This document shows, in pieces, positions 46,489 through 59,278 of a stretch of DNA of 64,000 nucleotides. Source of the stretch: Rhodoplanes sp963712435 (lineage in GTDB: Bacteria > Pseudomonadota > Alphaproteobacteria > Rhizobiales > Xanthobacteraceae); the NCBI GenBank assembly GCA_963712435.1, contig CAVQIB010000013.1, positions 517,861 to 581,860 on the forward strand, written 5' to 3'. The notes beneath the pieces are model-generated. The model made no database searches. It was not told the DNA's origin and saw nothing but the letters and a program-made list of their open reading frames with translations. Each line of letters opens with the position of its first letter. Positions within the stretch are counted from its first letter, which is position 1. The translations under genes were made by a program, and so were the position numbers.

Positions 46489-48954
46489 TCAATACAGTCC
46501 GCCGCCGCTGCGCACCGCGCGGTCGGCGTCGGGCGTCACGCCGATCGGCTGACCGTCCGGGCCGAGCGTGCCGTATATCGCAATCGATTCGGCCGGCGCG
46601 GTTCCCGGCTTGAAGGCCTCCAGGATGGCGCGCTGGGTGCCGGGACCAGCGCGGGTTCCGCTGGTCGCGTCGATGCGGATCAACTTGATGCCGGGGGGGA
46701 CGCGGAAGGGCACCGCCGGCTTGTCGGCGAGCGCGATCTTGAGGAAGTCGCGCACGATCGGCGCGGCGAGCTGGCCGCCGGTCGCCCCGCGCGCGATCTG
46801 GCGCGGCTTGTCGTAACCCAGATACACGCCGACGGCGATTTCCGGCGTGAAGCCGATGAACCACACGTCCTTCTCGTCATTGGTGGTGCCGGTCTTGCCG
46901 GCGACCGGCTTGCCCACCTCGCGCACCGTCGTGCCGGTGCCGCGCTGCACCACGCCCTCCATGATCGAGGTGATCTGGTAGGCGGTCATCGGATCGAGCA
47001 CCTGCTCGCGCCGGTCGATCAGAGCGGGCTCGGACTGGTTCTGCCACTTGTCGGCGTCGCAGCCGCGGCATTCGCGCTGATCGTGCTTGTAGACGGTCTT
47101 GCCGTAGCGGTCCTGGATGCGGTCGATCAGAGTGGGCGCGATGCGCCGCCCGCCATTGGCGATCATCGAATAGGCCGTGACCATGCGCAGCACGGTCGTT
47201 TCGCCCGCGCCGAGCGCGAAGGACAGATAGGGCGGCAGGCTGTCATAGACCCCGAAGCGCTTGGCGTATTCGGAGATCAGCGGCATGCCGACATCCTGCG
47301 CGAGGCGCACGGTCATGACGTTGCGCGAATGCTCGATGCCGAAGCGCAGGGTCTGCGGGCCGTAATACTTGCCCGTGGAATAGTTTTCCGGGCGCCAGAT
47401 GCCGATGCCCGGCCCCTGGTCGATCTCGATCGGCGCATCGACCACCACCGTCGAGGGCGTGTAGCCATTGTCGAGCGCGGCGGCATAGACGAGCGGCTTG
47501 AACGACGAGCCCGGCTGCCGCATCGCCTGCGTCGCGCGGTCGAACTGGCTCTGGTCGAACGAGAAGCCGCCGACCAGCGCGAGCACGCGGCCGGTCACCG
47601 GATCCATCACCACCATGGCGCCGGAGATTTCCGGTATCTGCCGCAGGCGGAACTGGTTCGCCTCCTGGCCGAACGGCTCGACATAGACGACGTCGCCGGG
47701 ACGAAGCACCTGGGACACGCGGGCGATCGCCTTGCCGCGTTCGGGTCCGCCCGCCGCCTTGGCCCATTTCACCCCTTCGAGCGGGACGATGCCGACGGGC
47801 CGTTCGCGCGACACCGCGCCGCCCGGGTCGCGCGCGGGCTGAAACCCGATCCGCGCGCTCTGGTCGCTAGTCTCGATCACCACCGCGAGCCGCCAGGGAG
47901 CGACGTCGGACAGGGCCCGGATGTCGGCGAGGCGCGCGCCCCAATCGGCGGAAATGTCGATCTTGGCGACAGGACCGCGGAAGCCGAGGCTTTCGTCGAA
48001 CCGCACCAGGCCTTCGGCCATCACCTTGCGGGCGATCGTCTGCAGTTTCGGATCGAGCGTCGTGCGCACCGAGAGGCCGCCTTCGTAAAGGCGCTTCTCA
48101 CCGTATTTTTCCAGGATCTCCCGCCGCACTTCCTCGGCGAAATACTCGCCCGCGAAGATCTGCGCGCCGGTCGGCCGCGGGGTGATGTTGAGCGGCTCCT
48201 TCTTGGCCGCCTCGCCTTCGGCGGCGGTGATGTATCCGGTTTCGACCATGCGATCGATGACGTAGTTGCGCCGCTCGACCGCGCGGTCGCGCTGGCGGAA
48301 CGGATGGAGCTGCGAGGGCGCCTTGGGCAGCGCCGCGAGATAGGCGGCCTCCGCGACGGAGAGCTCGTGGACGGACTTGTCGAAATAGAGAAGCGAGGCG
48401 GCCGCGACGCCATAGGCGGAGAAGCCGAGATAGATTTCGTTGAGATAGAGCTCGAGGATGTGATCCTTCGAATAGGTCCGCTCGATCTTCAGCGAGAGCA
48501 GCGCCTCCTTGATCTTGCGTTCGAACGAAACCTCGTTGGTCAGCAGGAAGTTCTTCGCCACCTGTTGGGTGATGGTCGAAGCGCCCTGCGGGCGGCGATT
48601 GCTGCCCATGTTCTGCGCGTAGAGCACGCCGGCGCGGATGATGCCGGCAAAATCCAGTCCGCCATGCTCGTAGAAGTTCTTGTCCTCCGCGGCGAGGAAG
48701 GCGTTGACGACGCGTTTCGGGATCGCCTGGATCGGGAGGTAGAGCCGGCGCTCGCGCGCATGTTCGGCCAGCAGCGATCCATCGACCGCATGCACGCGCG
48801 TCATCACCGGCGGTTCGTAATCCTGGAGCTGGGAATAATCGGGCAAATCCTTGGAGAAGTGCCACATGAGGCCGGCCGTCGCCGCCATGCCGACGAGAAA
48901 CAGGATTGTTCCCGTCGCGAACAGAAACCCGAAGAAGCGCAGGATCAGCCTCAT
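46489..48954 (-). CDS. mrcA: Penicillin-binding protein 1A
   Basis: About 821 residues, class A bifunctional peptidoglycan synthase. An N-terminal membrane anchor (MRLILRFFGFLFATGTILFL) precedes the GT51 glycosyltransferase domain with AAEDKNFYEHGGLD (catalytic Glu) and GASTITQQVAKNFLL. The transpeptidase domain has QPGSSFKPLVYAAAL (active Ser and Lys of SxxK), HSRN and AGKTGTTND (KTG box). An insertion with three Cys (ECRGCDADK) is present. The start at MRLILRFF is chosen as the normal alphaproteobacterial N-terminus; in-frame starts 51 and 108 bases upstream exist. amiC lies just upstream on the same strand. Confidence 0.93.
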   Translation of the reverse strand: MRLILRFFGFLFATGTILFLVGMAATAGLMWHFSKDLPDYSQLQDYEPPVMTRVHAVDGSLLAEHARERRLYLPIQAIPKRVVNAFLAAEDKNFYEHGGLDFAGIIRAGVLYAQNMGSNRRPQGASTITQQVAKNFLLTNEVSFERKIKEALLSLKIERTYSKDHILELYLNEIYLGFSAYGVAAASLLYFDKSVHELSVAEAAYLAALPKAPSQLHPFRQRDRAVERRNYVIDRMVETGYITAAEGEAAKKEPLNITPRPTGAQIFAGEYFAEEVRREILEKYGEKRLYEGGLSVRTTLDPKLQTIARKVMAEGLVRFDESLGFRGPVAKIDISADWGARLADIRALSDVAPWRLAVVIETSDQSARIGFQPARDPGGAVSRERPVGIVPLEGVKWAKAAGGPERGKAIARVSQVLRPGDVVYVEPFGQEANQFRLRQIPEISGAMVVMDPVTGRVLALVGGFSFDQSQFDRATQAMRQPGSSFKPLVYAAALDNGYTPSTVVVDAPIEIDQGPGIGIWRPENYSTGKYYGPQTLRFGIEHSRNVMTVRLAQDVGMPLISEYAKRFGVYDSLPPYLSFALGAGETTVLRMVTAYSMIANGGRRIAPTLIDRIQDRYGKTVYKHDQRECRGCDADKWQNQSEPALIDRREQVLDPMTAYQITSIMEGVVQRGTGTTVREVGKPVAGKTGTTNDEKDVWFIGFTPEIAVGVYLGYDKPRQIARGATGGQLAAPIVRDFLKIALADKPAVPFRVPPGIKLIRIDATSGTRAGPGTQRAILEAFKPGTAPAESIAIYGTLGPDGQPIGVTPDADRAVRSGGGLY

Positions 48955-49113
48955 CGCCCCGTTCCCCGCAAGTGCGCGCCAAATCGGACGCTTTGAAAAT
49001 TGCATGCGCGGCCGCGACCGCCGGAGGTGCGACCTCGGTAGGTCGCGCTGTTTTATGGTCAAACTGAGGCCGGTCGCGCCGCGGCTGCAGAGGCTTGCGC
49101 GCGCATTACGCGC

Positions 49114-50386
49114 TCAGTTCGACCCCGATTTCGCGCCCGACCCGGCAAGCCGGGTCGTGAAGAAAGCATCGACCGCCTGGACGATCTTGTCGCCCACCTG
49201 GGAACGCCAGTCGTTGGAGGTGAGCTGCTTGATGTCCTCGCGGCTCGACACATAGCCGAGCTCGATCAGCACCGACGGCACGTCGGGCGCGGTGAGGACC
49301 TTGAAGCCGGCCGACTTTGAGCGGGTGCTTGTGCAGCCGCGCCGTGGTCTTCAACTCGCCGACCAGCACGCGGGCGAATTGCGCGGAGTAGTTCTTGGTC
49401 TCGCGCTGGGCGAGGTCGATCAGGATGTCGGCGATGTCGTTCGGCTCGGCGGAGAGGTTCACGCCGGCGATGACGTCGGCCTTGTTCTCGGCGTCGGCGA
49501 GCCGCGCCGCTTCGGCGTCCGAGGCATGCTCCGAAACGGTATAGACGGTCGCGCCCGCCGCCTCGCCTTCGCGCCGCCGCAGCGCGTCGCAATGAACGGA
49601 GATGAACAGCTGCGCATCGCGTTGGCGGGCGAGCCGGACCCGTTCGGCGAGCTCAACGAAACGATCGTCCGTGCGCGTCATCACCACCCGGTATTTGTCG
49701 GTCTGTTCCAGTTTGTCGCGCAGCATGAGCGCGAACTCGAGCACGAGCGTTTTCTCCAATTCGCCGCTTGCGGCGCGGGTTCCCGTGTCGATGCCGCCGT
49801 GCCCGGGATCGAGGACGATGACCGGGCGCGGATCGCTGGTGATCGGCGCAGCCTCGCGTTCGGCCCGGCGCGGCGGATCGCGCGGCAGGCGGTTGTCGAT
49901 CGCAGCGGCGCGCAGGAACGTGTCGCGGTCGACGGCGGCGAGATCGACCACCAGCCGGGCGGGCAGGCCGTCGGCCGCGTCGAGCACATACGCCCGTTCG
50001 ACCTTCACCGGGCCGGTGGTGTCGACGACGATGCGCGAGCCGCCCGGCATGACGAGGCCGAACCGGAACGCCTTCACAAGGCCGCGGCCGCGCTCGCCCG
50101 TTTTCGGCGGGAACTGAAATGCGATCTGCGGCAGGTCGATGATGACCCGGTAGGGATTGGCGAGCGTGAACGCGCGCATGTCGACCGTCTTGGACAGGTC
50201 GACGACGAATCGGGTCTGCTTCTGATCTCCGGCAAGCCGGGCGCCGGTCGCGAGGGGAAAGCTGAGGGGAACGGCCGCCGGCGGGCGCACCTGCGCCATG
50301 CCGGGCGCGACGGCCGCAAACAGCGCCGAAAACGCCGCGAAGAGGAACGTCGCGCAACGAGCCACGGGTGGATAGCCCCCTTTCAT
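49114..50386 (-). CDS. amiC: N-acetylmuramoyl-L-alanine amidase, AMIN + Amidase_3 (one frame break)
   Basis: Periplasmic zinc amidase that cuts septal peptidoglycan. About 423 residues. Signal peptide, AMIN domain (RFVVDLSKTVDMRAFTLANP, RVIIDLPQIAF), then Amidase_3 with VIVLDPGHGGIDTGTRA (zinc His), ISVHCDA (second zinc His) and KNYSAQFARVLV. One extra base near 49318 breaks the frame after HKHPLK. The correct reading continues SAGFKVLTAPDVPSVLIELG, with the catalytic Glu, to the stop at 49114. Upstream of mrcA in a likely two-gene cell-wall operon. Confidence 0.88.
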
Positions 50387-51127
50387 CAGCTAGGCTTAAG
50401 CCAATTCCGCTCCGCCCGCATCAGCAATGGCAAAACCCGCGTGGGTCTGCACGGTTTCAAGCCGGCGCCGCGAATCGGAAAGTCCCCGATCGATAAGCGA
50501 TCTTTCGTCGGGCAAAGTCGTCATTTTCATGGTCGGCGGTCCCGGCCGGGCGCGTGAAACGCGGCTTCGGAGCACGCGTGGCCGCACGGGCCAAGCATCC
50601 ACAAGCAAAGGTTGCTGTTGACGCCGGCTTGCCAAGGCCCCGGCGCGCACCTTAATAAGGAGTGCTGGTGGATTCTCAGAGGTTTCCGGTTCTGCCTACC
50701 CGGCAGCTGGCGACGGTGAGCGTCCGAACTTCGTTTGCGGCGAGTGCGCCTGCAGCGACTTGCGGGGACGGGGAACGGTCGACTTGGCGCCTCCTAAGGA
50801 GGATGAATTGAGGATGTGCGCGATCCTTCGGGACGCTCACACGAAATGACCCCCAGCCTTGAAGACGACACCCTTATTGGCCGCGCCGGAAGCGTGGCCC
50901 TCGCATCCCCAGGAACCGAGGCTCATGTCCGGGACAACGAGCGAGCAGCGAACCGTTCGGCGCTATGGAAGAGCGCCGACACAGGCTGACTCGCGCTCGC
51001 CCGGCCAACGCGCTCCGATCCGGGATTTTCGCTCAACCCCACAGTTAGGCTCGTATTTTTCGCCTCTGCCTGCCGCCGTCCGAAGGACAAGCCGCACAGG
51101 GCGAGCGCGGAGCCCAGAGACACGAAC
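50387..51127 (+). promoter_or_regulatory. Long rne upstream region (741 bp)
   Basis: This gap between divergent amiC and rne carries no gene I can support. Frames such as the one ending near 51203 run into rne and lack ribosome sites. In enterobacteria a long rne leader lets RNase E cut its own mRNA and so control itself; the size here would allow the same. I did not find a clear hairpin that matches a known leader. Confidence 0.4.
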
Positions 51128-54408
<3,281 letters not shown>

Positions 54409-54673
54409 GAACGCGCGAAAGGCCGCGGCGACGCGCACGACGCTTTGGCGATCGCGACGCCGAGGCGCTCGTGCCGCCGATCTGCTTCAGCGCGAAGTGA
54501 CGGCCGAGGACATAGCGCAGGCCTGCCCGCAGCCGGCGCTGCAAGTGACGTCTACGAGCCGACGTCACGACAGTCGACGGGCAACATCGCTGCCTCTTTG
54601 CGATAGCGCGGGCGGGCATATATTTGAATTTATATCTGCGTCTGAGGCGCGAGCCCGCAAGACAGGACGCCGT

Positions 54674-55354
54674 ATGATGACAATCGGACAAAGACCCTCG
54701 TTTGATCCGAAAACTTTTCTTGCCAAAGTCGGCGAGGGCGGCGCCATCGGCAAGCACGAGAAGGACCAGGTTGTTTTTTCCCAGGGCGATCCGGCGGATG
54801 CGGTCTTCTACATCCAGAAGGGCAAGGTCAAGGTCACCGTTGTGTCGGAGCAGGGAAAGGAAGCGGTCGTCGCGATTCTCGGAGCGGGCGATTTCTTCGG
54901 CGAGGCATGCCTGGCCGGACAGGCGACGCGTCTTGCGACGGTCGCGGCCATGACGGAATCCAGTCATCGTGCGGCTGGAGAAGGCGGCCGTCATTCGCGT
55001 GATCCAAGGCGATCCGGCGTTTTCCGAGCTGTTCATTGCCCATCTCTTGGATCGGACCATCCGGGTGGAGGCAGACCTCGTCGATCAGCTGTTCAATTCG
55101 AGCGAGAAACGGCTCGCCCGGCTGCTTCTGCTGCTGGCGAACTTCGGCAAGGAGGGAAAGCCGGAACCGATGATCGCGAAGATCAGCCAGGAGACGCTTG
55201 CGGAGATGATCGGCACGACGCGCTCGCGCGTCAGCTTTTTCATGAACAAGTTTCGGCAGTTGGGCTTCATCGATTACAACGGCGGGCATCGCAGGTCCAT
55301 AGCTCGCTGTTGAACGTGGTTCTGCACGAACAGCCGCAGATCAAGACTGAGTAG
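54674..55354 (+). CDS. Crp/Fnr-family transcriptional regulator (two frame breaks)
   Basis: About 226 residues when joined. Cyclic-nucleotide-binding-type domain FDPKTFLAKVGEGGAIG, VVFSQGDPADAVFYIQKGKV and ILGAGDFFGEACLAGQ; then a helix-turn-helix around SQETLAEMIGTTRSRVSFFM with NKFRQLGFIDYNGG. The frame breaks near 54968 (after MTESS) and near 55295, where the likely end QVHSSLLNVVLHEQPQI lies in the starting frame. No Fnr-type Cys cluster. This subfamily is abundant in Hyphomicrobiales, often in several copies. An AT-rich stretch (54618-54635) just upstream is the probable promoter. Confidence 0.82.
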   Translation: MMTIGQRPSFDPKTFLAKVGEGGAIGKHEKDQVVFSQGDPADAVFYIQKGKVKVTVVSEQGKEAVVAILGAGDFFGEACLAGQATRLATVAAMTESSHRAAGEGGRHSRDPRRSGVFRAVHCPSLGSDHPGGGRPRRSAVQFERETARPAASAAGELRQGGKAGTDDREDQPGDACGDDRHDALARQLFHEQVSAVGLHRLQRRASQVHSSLLNVVLHEQPQIKTE

Positions 55355-55723
55355 AGCTGCTCCCAGGGCCGCCCAGCGCCTTCTTCCGCGGGACGTGATT
55401 GGGCTGAACTCGGAGGCGGGGTGGCTCTATGCCTCACGCCCGTGCCGCGGGCCCCCCTCAAGCCCTCAAACGATCCAGCCATCGGCGTTCGACGGCCGCG
55501 AGCTTTGTTGTTCCCTTGTGAGCAATTCTGCTCAGTCTTTAGCGTGAGACCGTCGTAGTATTTTTTTTTGCGCAGGGCAGAGCGTCGCCGCTGGCCCAAC
55601 GTATTTCAGCACCTGCGGCTGCGGGCTCACGCGCCGTTACTGTGCGCTGCAGCATCCGTGTGCCGCCCAATTCGATGGAACCGGGTGCGTCAGACCGGCG
55701 GCACAAACGAAGGAAGCAGCCCC
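55355..55723. other. Intergenic region, no clear gene
   Basis: The gap contains a run of about ten T near 55559-55569, a weak GAGCA-ATTC-TGCTC hairpin, and CCGTTACTGTGCGCTGCAG at 55634-55652. The last nearly repeats the sequence just before the EcfG promoter of the esterase gene (near 57798-57816). No GGAAC-N16/17-CGTT match is present. An open frame through it joins the following gene but has no ribosome site. Confidence 0.45.
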
Positions 55724-56026
55724 ATGGCAGGTGAAAGTCTTCTCATCATCCTCGTGGTCGGCGTCGTCGCAGGATGGCTGGCCGGCCAGATCGTGCAGGG
55801 CACCGGGTTTGGGATTGTCGGTGACCTCATCATCGGAATCATCGGCGCCTTCATTGGCGCGTGGGTGCTGCCCCGGGTCGGCATCCATCTTGGCTCGGGC
55901 ATTGTCGCGGCGATCATCAACGCGACGATCGGCGCGCTGTTGCTCCTTCTGATCATCAAGCTCGTCCGCGGCGGGGGACGCTGGGGCGACGGATGGAGCG
56001 GACGCTGGGGCGGGCGGCGCTGGTAA
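55724..56026 (+). CDS. GlsB/YeaQ/YmgE family membrane protein
   Basis: 100 residues, three membrane helices: LLIILVVGVVAGWLAGQIV, IVGDLIIGIIGAFIGAWVLP and IVAAIINATIGALLLLLII, with the Gly-rich pattern of the transglycosylase-associated (PF04226) family. A short Gly/Trp/Arg tail follows. These small proteins are commonly stress-induced and unexplained; despite the family name no transglycosylase activity is known. ATG follows AAGGAAG by 8 bases. Start of the stress-flavoured block that continues to 60.5 kb. Confidence 0.88.
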   Translation: MAGESLLIILVVGVVAGWLAGQIVQGTGFGIVGDLIIGIIGAFIGAWVLPRVGIHLGSGIVAAIINATIGALLLLLIIKLVRGGGRWGDGWSGRWGGRRW

Positions 56027-56118
56027 TCGCTGACGGGCGACATCCACTTGGGGGCTGAGGCTGCGTATGCATGGCGTTCTGCTCACAGCGTTTTGCATAC
56101 CGGGCATGGGAGTCGACG

Positions 56119-57348
56119 ATGTCAACACGCGCGTTCCCCGACACGAGTTCGGCCGCTCTGCGGAAGTTGGTTCGGGACGAAGACGATGAAGGCACGCTCG
56201 CCTGCGACGTGGTGGACGCCATCCGCGAACCACTGCTCGTGCTCGACAAGGATCTGCGGGTCGTCACCGCAAACCGCGCCTTCCATCTCACATTCAAGAC
56301 GCGCCCGCAGGATGTTTTCGGCCTGTCGATCTATGCGCTGTGCGACGGCGTGTGGAACACCCCTCCGCTGCGCCTGCTGTTGAGCAAGGCCGCGGCACAG
56401 CCCGGCGTGAGCGAGGCCTGTGAAGTCGAGCAGGATTTTGCCGGGATAGGGCGGCGCCGGATGATGCTGGATGCCCGCACGGTGTTACGCGCGGAAAAAT
56501 CCACCTCGGCAATTCTGCTCGCGATCGAGGACATCACCGAGCGGCGCGCCAAGGAACGCGAGCTGAACGAGGTCCTGCAACAGAAAGAAGTGCTGCTGAA
56601 GGACATGCAACACCGCGTGGGGAACAGCCTGCAGATCATCGCAAGCATCCTTCTCATCAAGGCGCGGACGGCGCCTTCGGACGAAACGCGGCTGCATCTT
56701 CAGGCTGCCCACCAGCGGGTCATGTCGGTGGCCGCGGTGCAACAGCAGCTCCAGTCGTCGGAGAACGGAGGGGTGGTCGAGCTTGTCCCCTATCTGTCCC
56801 GGCTGTGCCAGACGCTCGCGGCTTCGATGATCGGCGACGGGCGGTCGATTTCGCTGGAGGCGGAGATCGAAGGCGGCACGGCCTCCTCCAGTCAGGCCAT
56901 CAGCATCGGTCTGATCGTCACGGAGCTCGTCATCAACGCGTTTAAACACGCCTTCCCCGACGAGCGCAGCGGCGGTCGTGTGACGGTTGCCTATGAACCT
57001 GCCGAACCGAATTGGCGGCTCTCGGTTTCCGACAATGGCGTCGGCGGCCTGGGGAGCCATTCGGAAAAGCCAAAGCCCGGTCTCGGCACGACGATCGTCG
57101 AAGCGCTGGCCAAGCAGTTGGGAGCCCGCGTGGACGTCGCGACCGGCCCGCACGGCACGACGGTGTCGATCACTTCCTCCCGCGCGCGCGTCGCCGACCG
57201 CTCCACAAACCACCACCTCATCGCGGAGCCCATCGCCTGTCACCACGCCGCCGCTGTCGCGCGGTGGGACGACGAGGGCGGCGCGCCGCCTCCTGCGCAC
57301 TCTGCGGGCATAAACGGCCAGAGGGTCAACGGGGTCGCCGGCGGATGA
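56119..57348 (+). CDS. PAS-domain sensor histidine kinase, HisKA_2 type
   Basis: 409 residues, unbroken. PAS domain (about residues 25-150; VVDAIREPLLVLDKDLRVVT, ITERRAKERELNE closing), HisKA_2 with LLKDMQHRVGNSLQIIASIL (phosphoacceptor His), and HATPase with ELVINAFKHAFPDERSGGRV and KPGLGTTIVEALAKQLGA. No membrane segment, so it is a cytosolic sensor; PAS may hold heme, flavin or nothing. The tail after SITSSRARV is probably disordered. HisKA_2 kinases are the usual inputs to PhyR. No response regulator is adjacent. Genes with EcfG-type promoters follow at 57.9 and 59.3 kb, which makes a stress role likely but unproven. Confidence 0.88.
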   Translation: MSTRAFPDTSSAALRKLVRDEDDEGTLACDVVDAIREPLLVLDKDLRVVTANRAFHLTFKTRPQDVFGLSIYALCDGVWNTPPLRLLLSKAAAQPGVSEACEVEQDFAGIGRRRMMLDARTVLRAEKSTSAILLAIEDITERRAKERELNEVLQQKEVLLKDMQHRVGNSLQIIASILLIKARTAPSDETRLHLQAAHQRVMSVAAVQQQLQSSENGGVVELVPYLSRLCQTLAASMIGDGRSISLEAEIEGGTASSSQAISIGLIVTELVINAFKHAFPDERSGGRVTVAYEPAEPNWRLSVSDNGVGGLGSHSEKPKPGLGTTIVEALAKQLGARVDVATGPHGTTVSITSSRARVADRSTNHHLIAEPIACHHAAAVARWDDEGGAPPPAHSAGINGQRVNGVAGG

Positions 57349-57511
57349 TCGACTGGCGCGCGAGCGATCGCACGCAAAGGCGGGCCTAATCGCGGCGGAG
57401 GCCTATCGGGCCGGGATGGAGCCGCCAATGGGCGAACCGCACAGGAGCGAGAACAAGTTTTTGCCGCCGGACTAACGGCGCTTTGAGCGGAGCGAAAGGA
57501 GAGGAATATCG

Positions 57512-57736
57512 ATGAAGAAACGGAAACGGATTCACGAACTTGCCGAGGCGAAGTTCAAGACCAAGGAAAAGCAGCTTACGGCTGGCGAAAAGGCGATGGC
57601 GGAGCAGGAGGCAGCCCGTCAAGCCGTGATCGCGAATACCGCCCGCTTGAGAGCGCTCAGACTGGCCCGCGATGCAGCAGGGGCTGAGACCGTTCCGGCA
57701 GAGCAGACGATGATGCTCTCCGCTGGTAAACGTTAG
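57512..57736 (+). CDS. Small charged helical protein
   Basis: 74 residues, Lys/Glu/Ala-rich and probably one long helix: HELAEAKFKTKEKQLTAGEK followed by ANTARLRALRLARDA. Similar short proteins occur in Bradyrhizobium-like genomes without known function. A strong AGGAGAGG lies 7 bases before the ATG. It stands between the PAS kinase and the esterase on the same strand. Confidence 0.7.
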   Translation: MKKRKRIHELAEAKFKTKEKQLTAGEKAMAEQEAARQAVIANTARLRALRLARDAAGAETVPAEQTMMLSAGKR

Positions 57737-57815
57737 CGCCTGGGCTGCGGCTGAGCGCAGGGCAGCCTTTTCCTCAGGATCATGCACGACTCGCCCGGCG
57801 TTATTGTGCGCTGCA

Positions 57816-57840
57816 GGAACTCCGCGGCGCGCCCGCCGTT
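57816..57840 (+). promoter_or_regulatory. EcfG-type general stress promoter (GGAAC-N16-CGTT)
   Basis: GGAAC at 57816-57820, 16-base spacer, CGTT at 57837-57840. Transcription would start near 57848, 24 bases before the GTG chosen for the esterase. This also excludes the in-frame ATG at 57782 as the start when this promoter is used. Confidence 0.72.
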
Positions 57841-57871
57841 GGTAGGATCCCTGTCTTTAAAGGATCTGCTC

Positions 57872-59105
57872 GTGTTAAGTCTGTCGCAAACGCTTGCCAA
57901 CCTCACCCGGAACCGGAAAAAACTGGACGAACTGTTGCGGGCTGCAGAGCGTGCCCATGCACGCGATGCGGATGTTGTCGCACCAGGCTTTGATGAAGAT
58001 CGCAACTTCGGATCAAACCCTGGCAATCTGCGGATGTGGAGCTACGCGCCGCCGCGGCTTGCCGCCAATCCGCCGCTCGTCGTTGTGCTGCACGGGTGCG
58101 CGCAAACCGCGGCAGACTACAATCATGGAGCAGGGTGGTCGACGCTCGCCGACCGCTACGGCTTCGTCCTGCTGCTTCCCGAGCAGCAGCGGTCCAATAA
58201 CCCCGCCGGCTGCTTCAATTGGTTCGAACTCGGCGATATCCAGCGGGGCAAGGGAGAAGCGCTGTCCATCCGACAGATGGTCGAGAAGATCATCGTCGAA
58301 AAGGGCGTCGATCGGCGGCGCATCTTCATCACGGGACTGTCTGCGGGAGCGGCGATGACCTCGGTCATGCTTGCTTGTTACCCCGAGGTGTTCGCCGCAG
58401 GCGCGATCATTGGCGGACTGCCTTACGGCGCCGCGACGAATGTGCAGCAAGCTCTGCAAAGCATGTCGGGAAGTCCCCGCGCGCCCGCGCAGGCGTGGGG
58501 CGATCTCGTGCGTGGCGCGGTTCGGCATAATGGACCATGGCCCCGGATTTCGGTGTGGCATGGCAGCGCCGACAAGACGGTGATCCCGTCGAACGCGCGC
58601 GAGATCCTCAAACAATGGACGAATGTTCACGCGCTGCCTAAATCGCCGTCGGTTGAATTGATGGTCGATGGTTATCCGCGCAAGGTCTGGGTCAACCGGG
58701 CCGGCGATGAGCTGATCGAATCCTATACCATCACGCACATGGCGCACGGCACGCCGATCGCAGCCGGCGAGGCGGAGGAGGAATGCGGCGCTGCCGGACC
58801 TTTCCTCCTCGAGGTCGGGATTTCGTCGTCCTATCACATCGCCAAGTTCTTCGGCCTCACCAAGGCCGGGCCGCGCAAGGCCACGCGGAAGAATCGGGAG
58901 AGCGCGCCGATCTCCTCGGATCGCCAAGCCTTCAGCAGACCCGGAACGACACTGCCGCAGGCCAAAGTGTTCGAAGGCGAGGTGCTGGATAAGGAGTCCG
59001 ACGACGGACCGAGCGACAGGACGCGTCCCGCCGTTCTCCCCCATCGACATCAACGAGGTCATCACGTCGGCCTTGAAGGCGGCCGGACTCATGCGCGGCC
59101 GGTGA
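57872..59105 (+). CDS. PHB-depolymerase-family esterase (one frame break)
   Basis: About 410 residues. An alpha/beta hydrolase of the Esterase_PHB type. VVVLHGCAQTAADYNHGAGW (oxyanion region, near residue 74), GLSAGAAMTSVMLACYPEVF with the nucleophile Ser near residue 155, and WHGSADKTVIP with the catalytic Asp. GTG start follows AAAGGA and lies directly behind an EcfG-type promoter. No signal peptide is seen, so it acts in the cytosol on polyhydroxybutyrate or other esters. An extra base near 59028 breaks the frame close to the end. The correct reading ends SPIDINEVITSALKAAGLM. Without repair it reads on into the next gene. Confidence 0.82.
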
Positions 59106-59195
59106 CGCGTTCCGCAGGTCCCGGCTCTTCCGATCGCCGCGTCGGCCGAGCGGGGGGCGGTTCCGACTCTGGCCTGATGCACGCGACGGCGCCGA

Positions 59196-59221
59196 GGAAC
59201 ATTTATTCCCCTTCTCCCGTT
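59196..59221 (+). promoter_or_regulatory. EcfG-type general stress promoter (GGAAC-N17-CGTT)
   Basis: GGAAC at 59196-59200, 17-base AT-rich spacer, CGTT at 59218-59221, ending 57 bases before the Mn-catalase start codon. It lies 90 bases behind the esterase stop, so the catalase gene has its own stress promoter. Confidence 0.75.
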
Positions 59222-59278
59222 GACCTGCCGGCGCCCCGTCGAGAACGCGCCGCTCATCATCATCCCAGCAGGCCCATC

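Noticed and set aside
46429..48996. 855-codon plus-strand frame opposite mrcA
   Set aside because: Antisense shadow of PBP1A; Arg/Asp/His-rich with no motif, while the minus strand has complete GT51 and transpeptidase domains.
57416..57475. 19-codon frame between the PAS kinase and the small helical gene
   Set aside because: No ribosome site and no promoter; too short to support.
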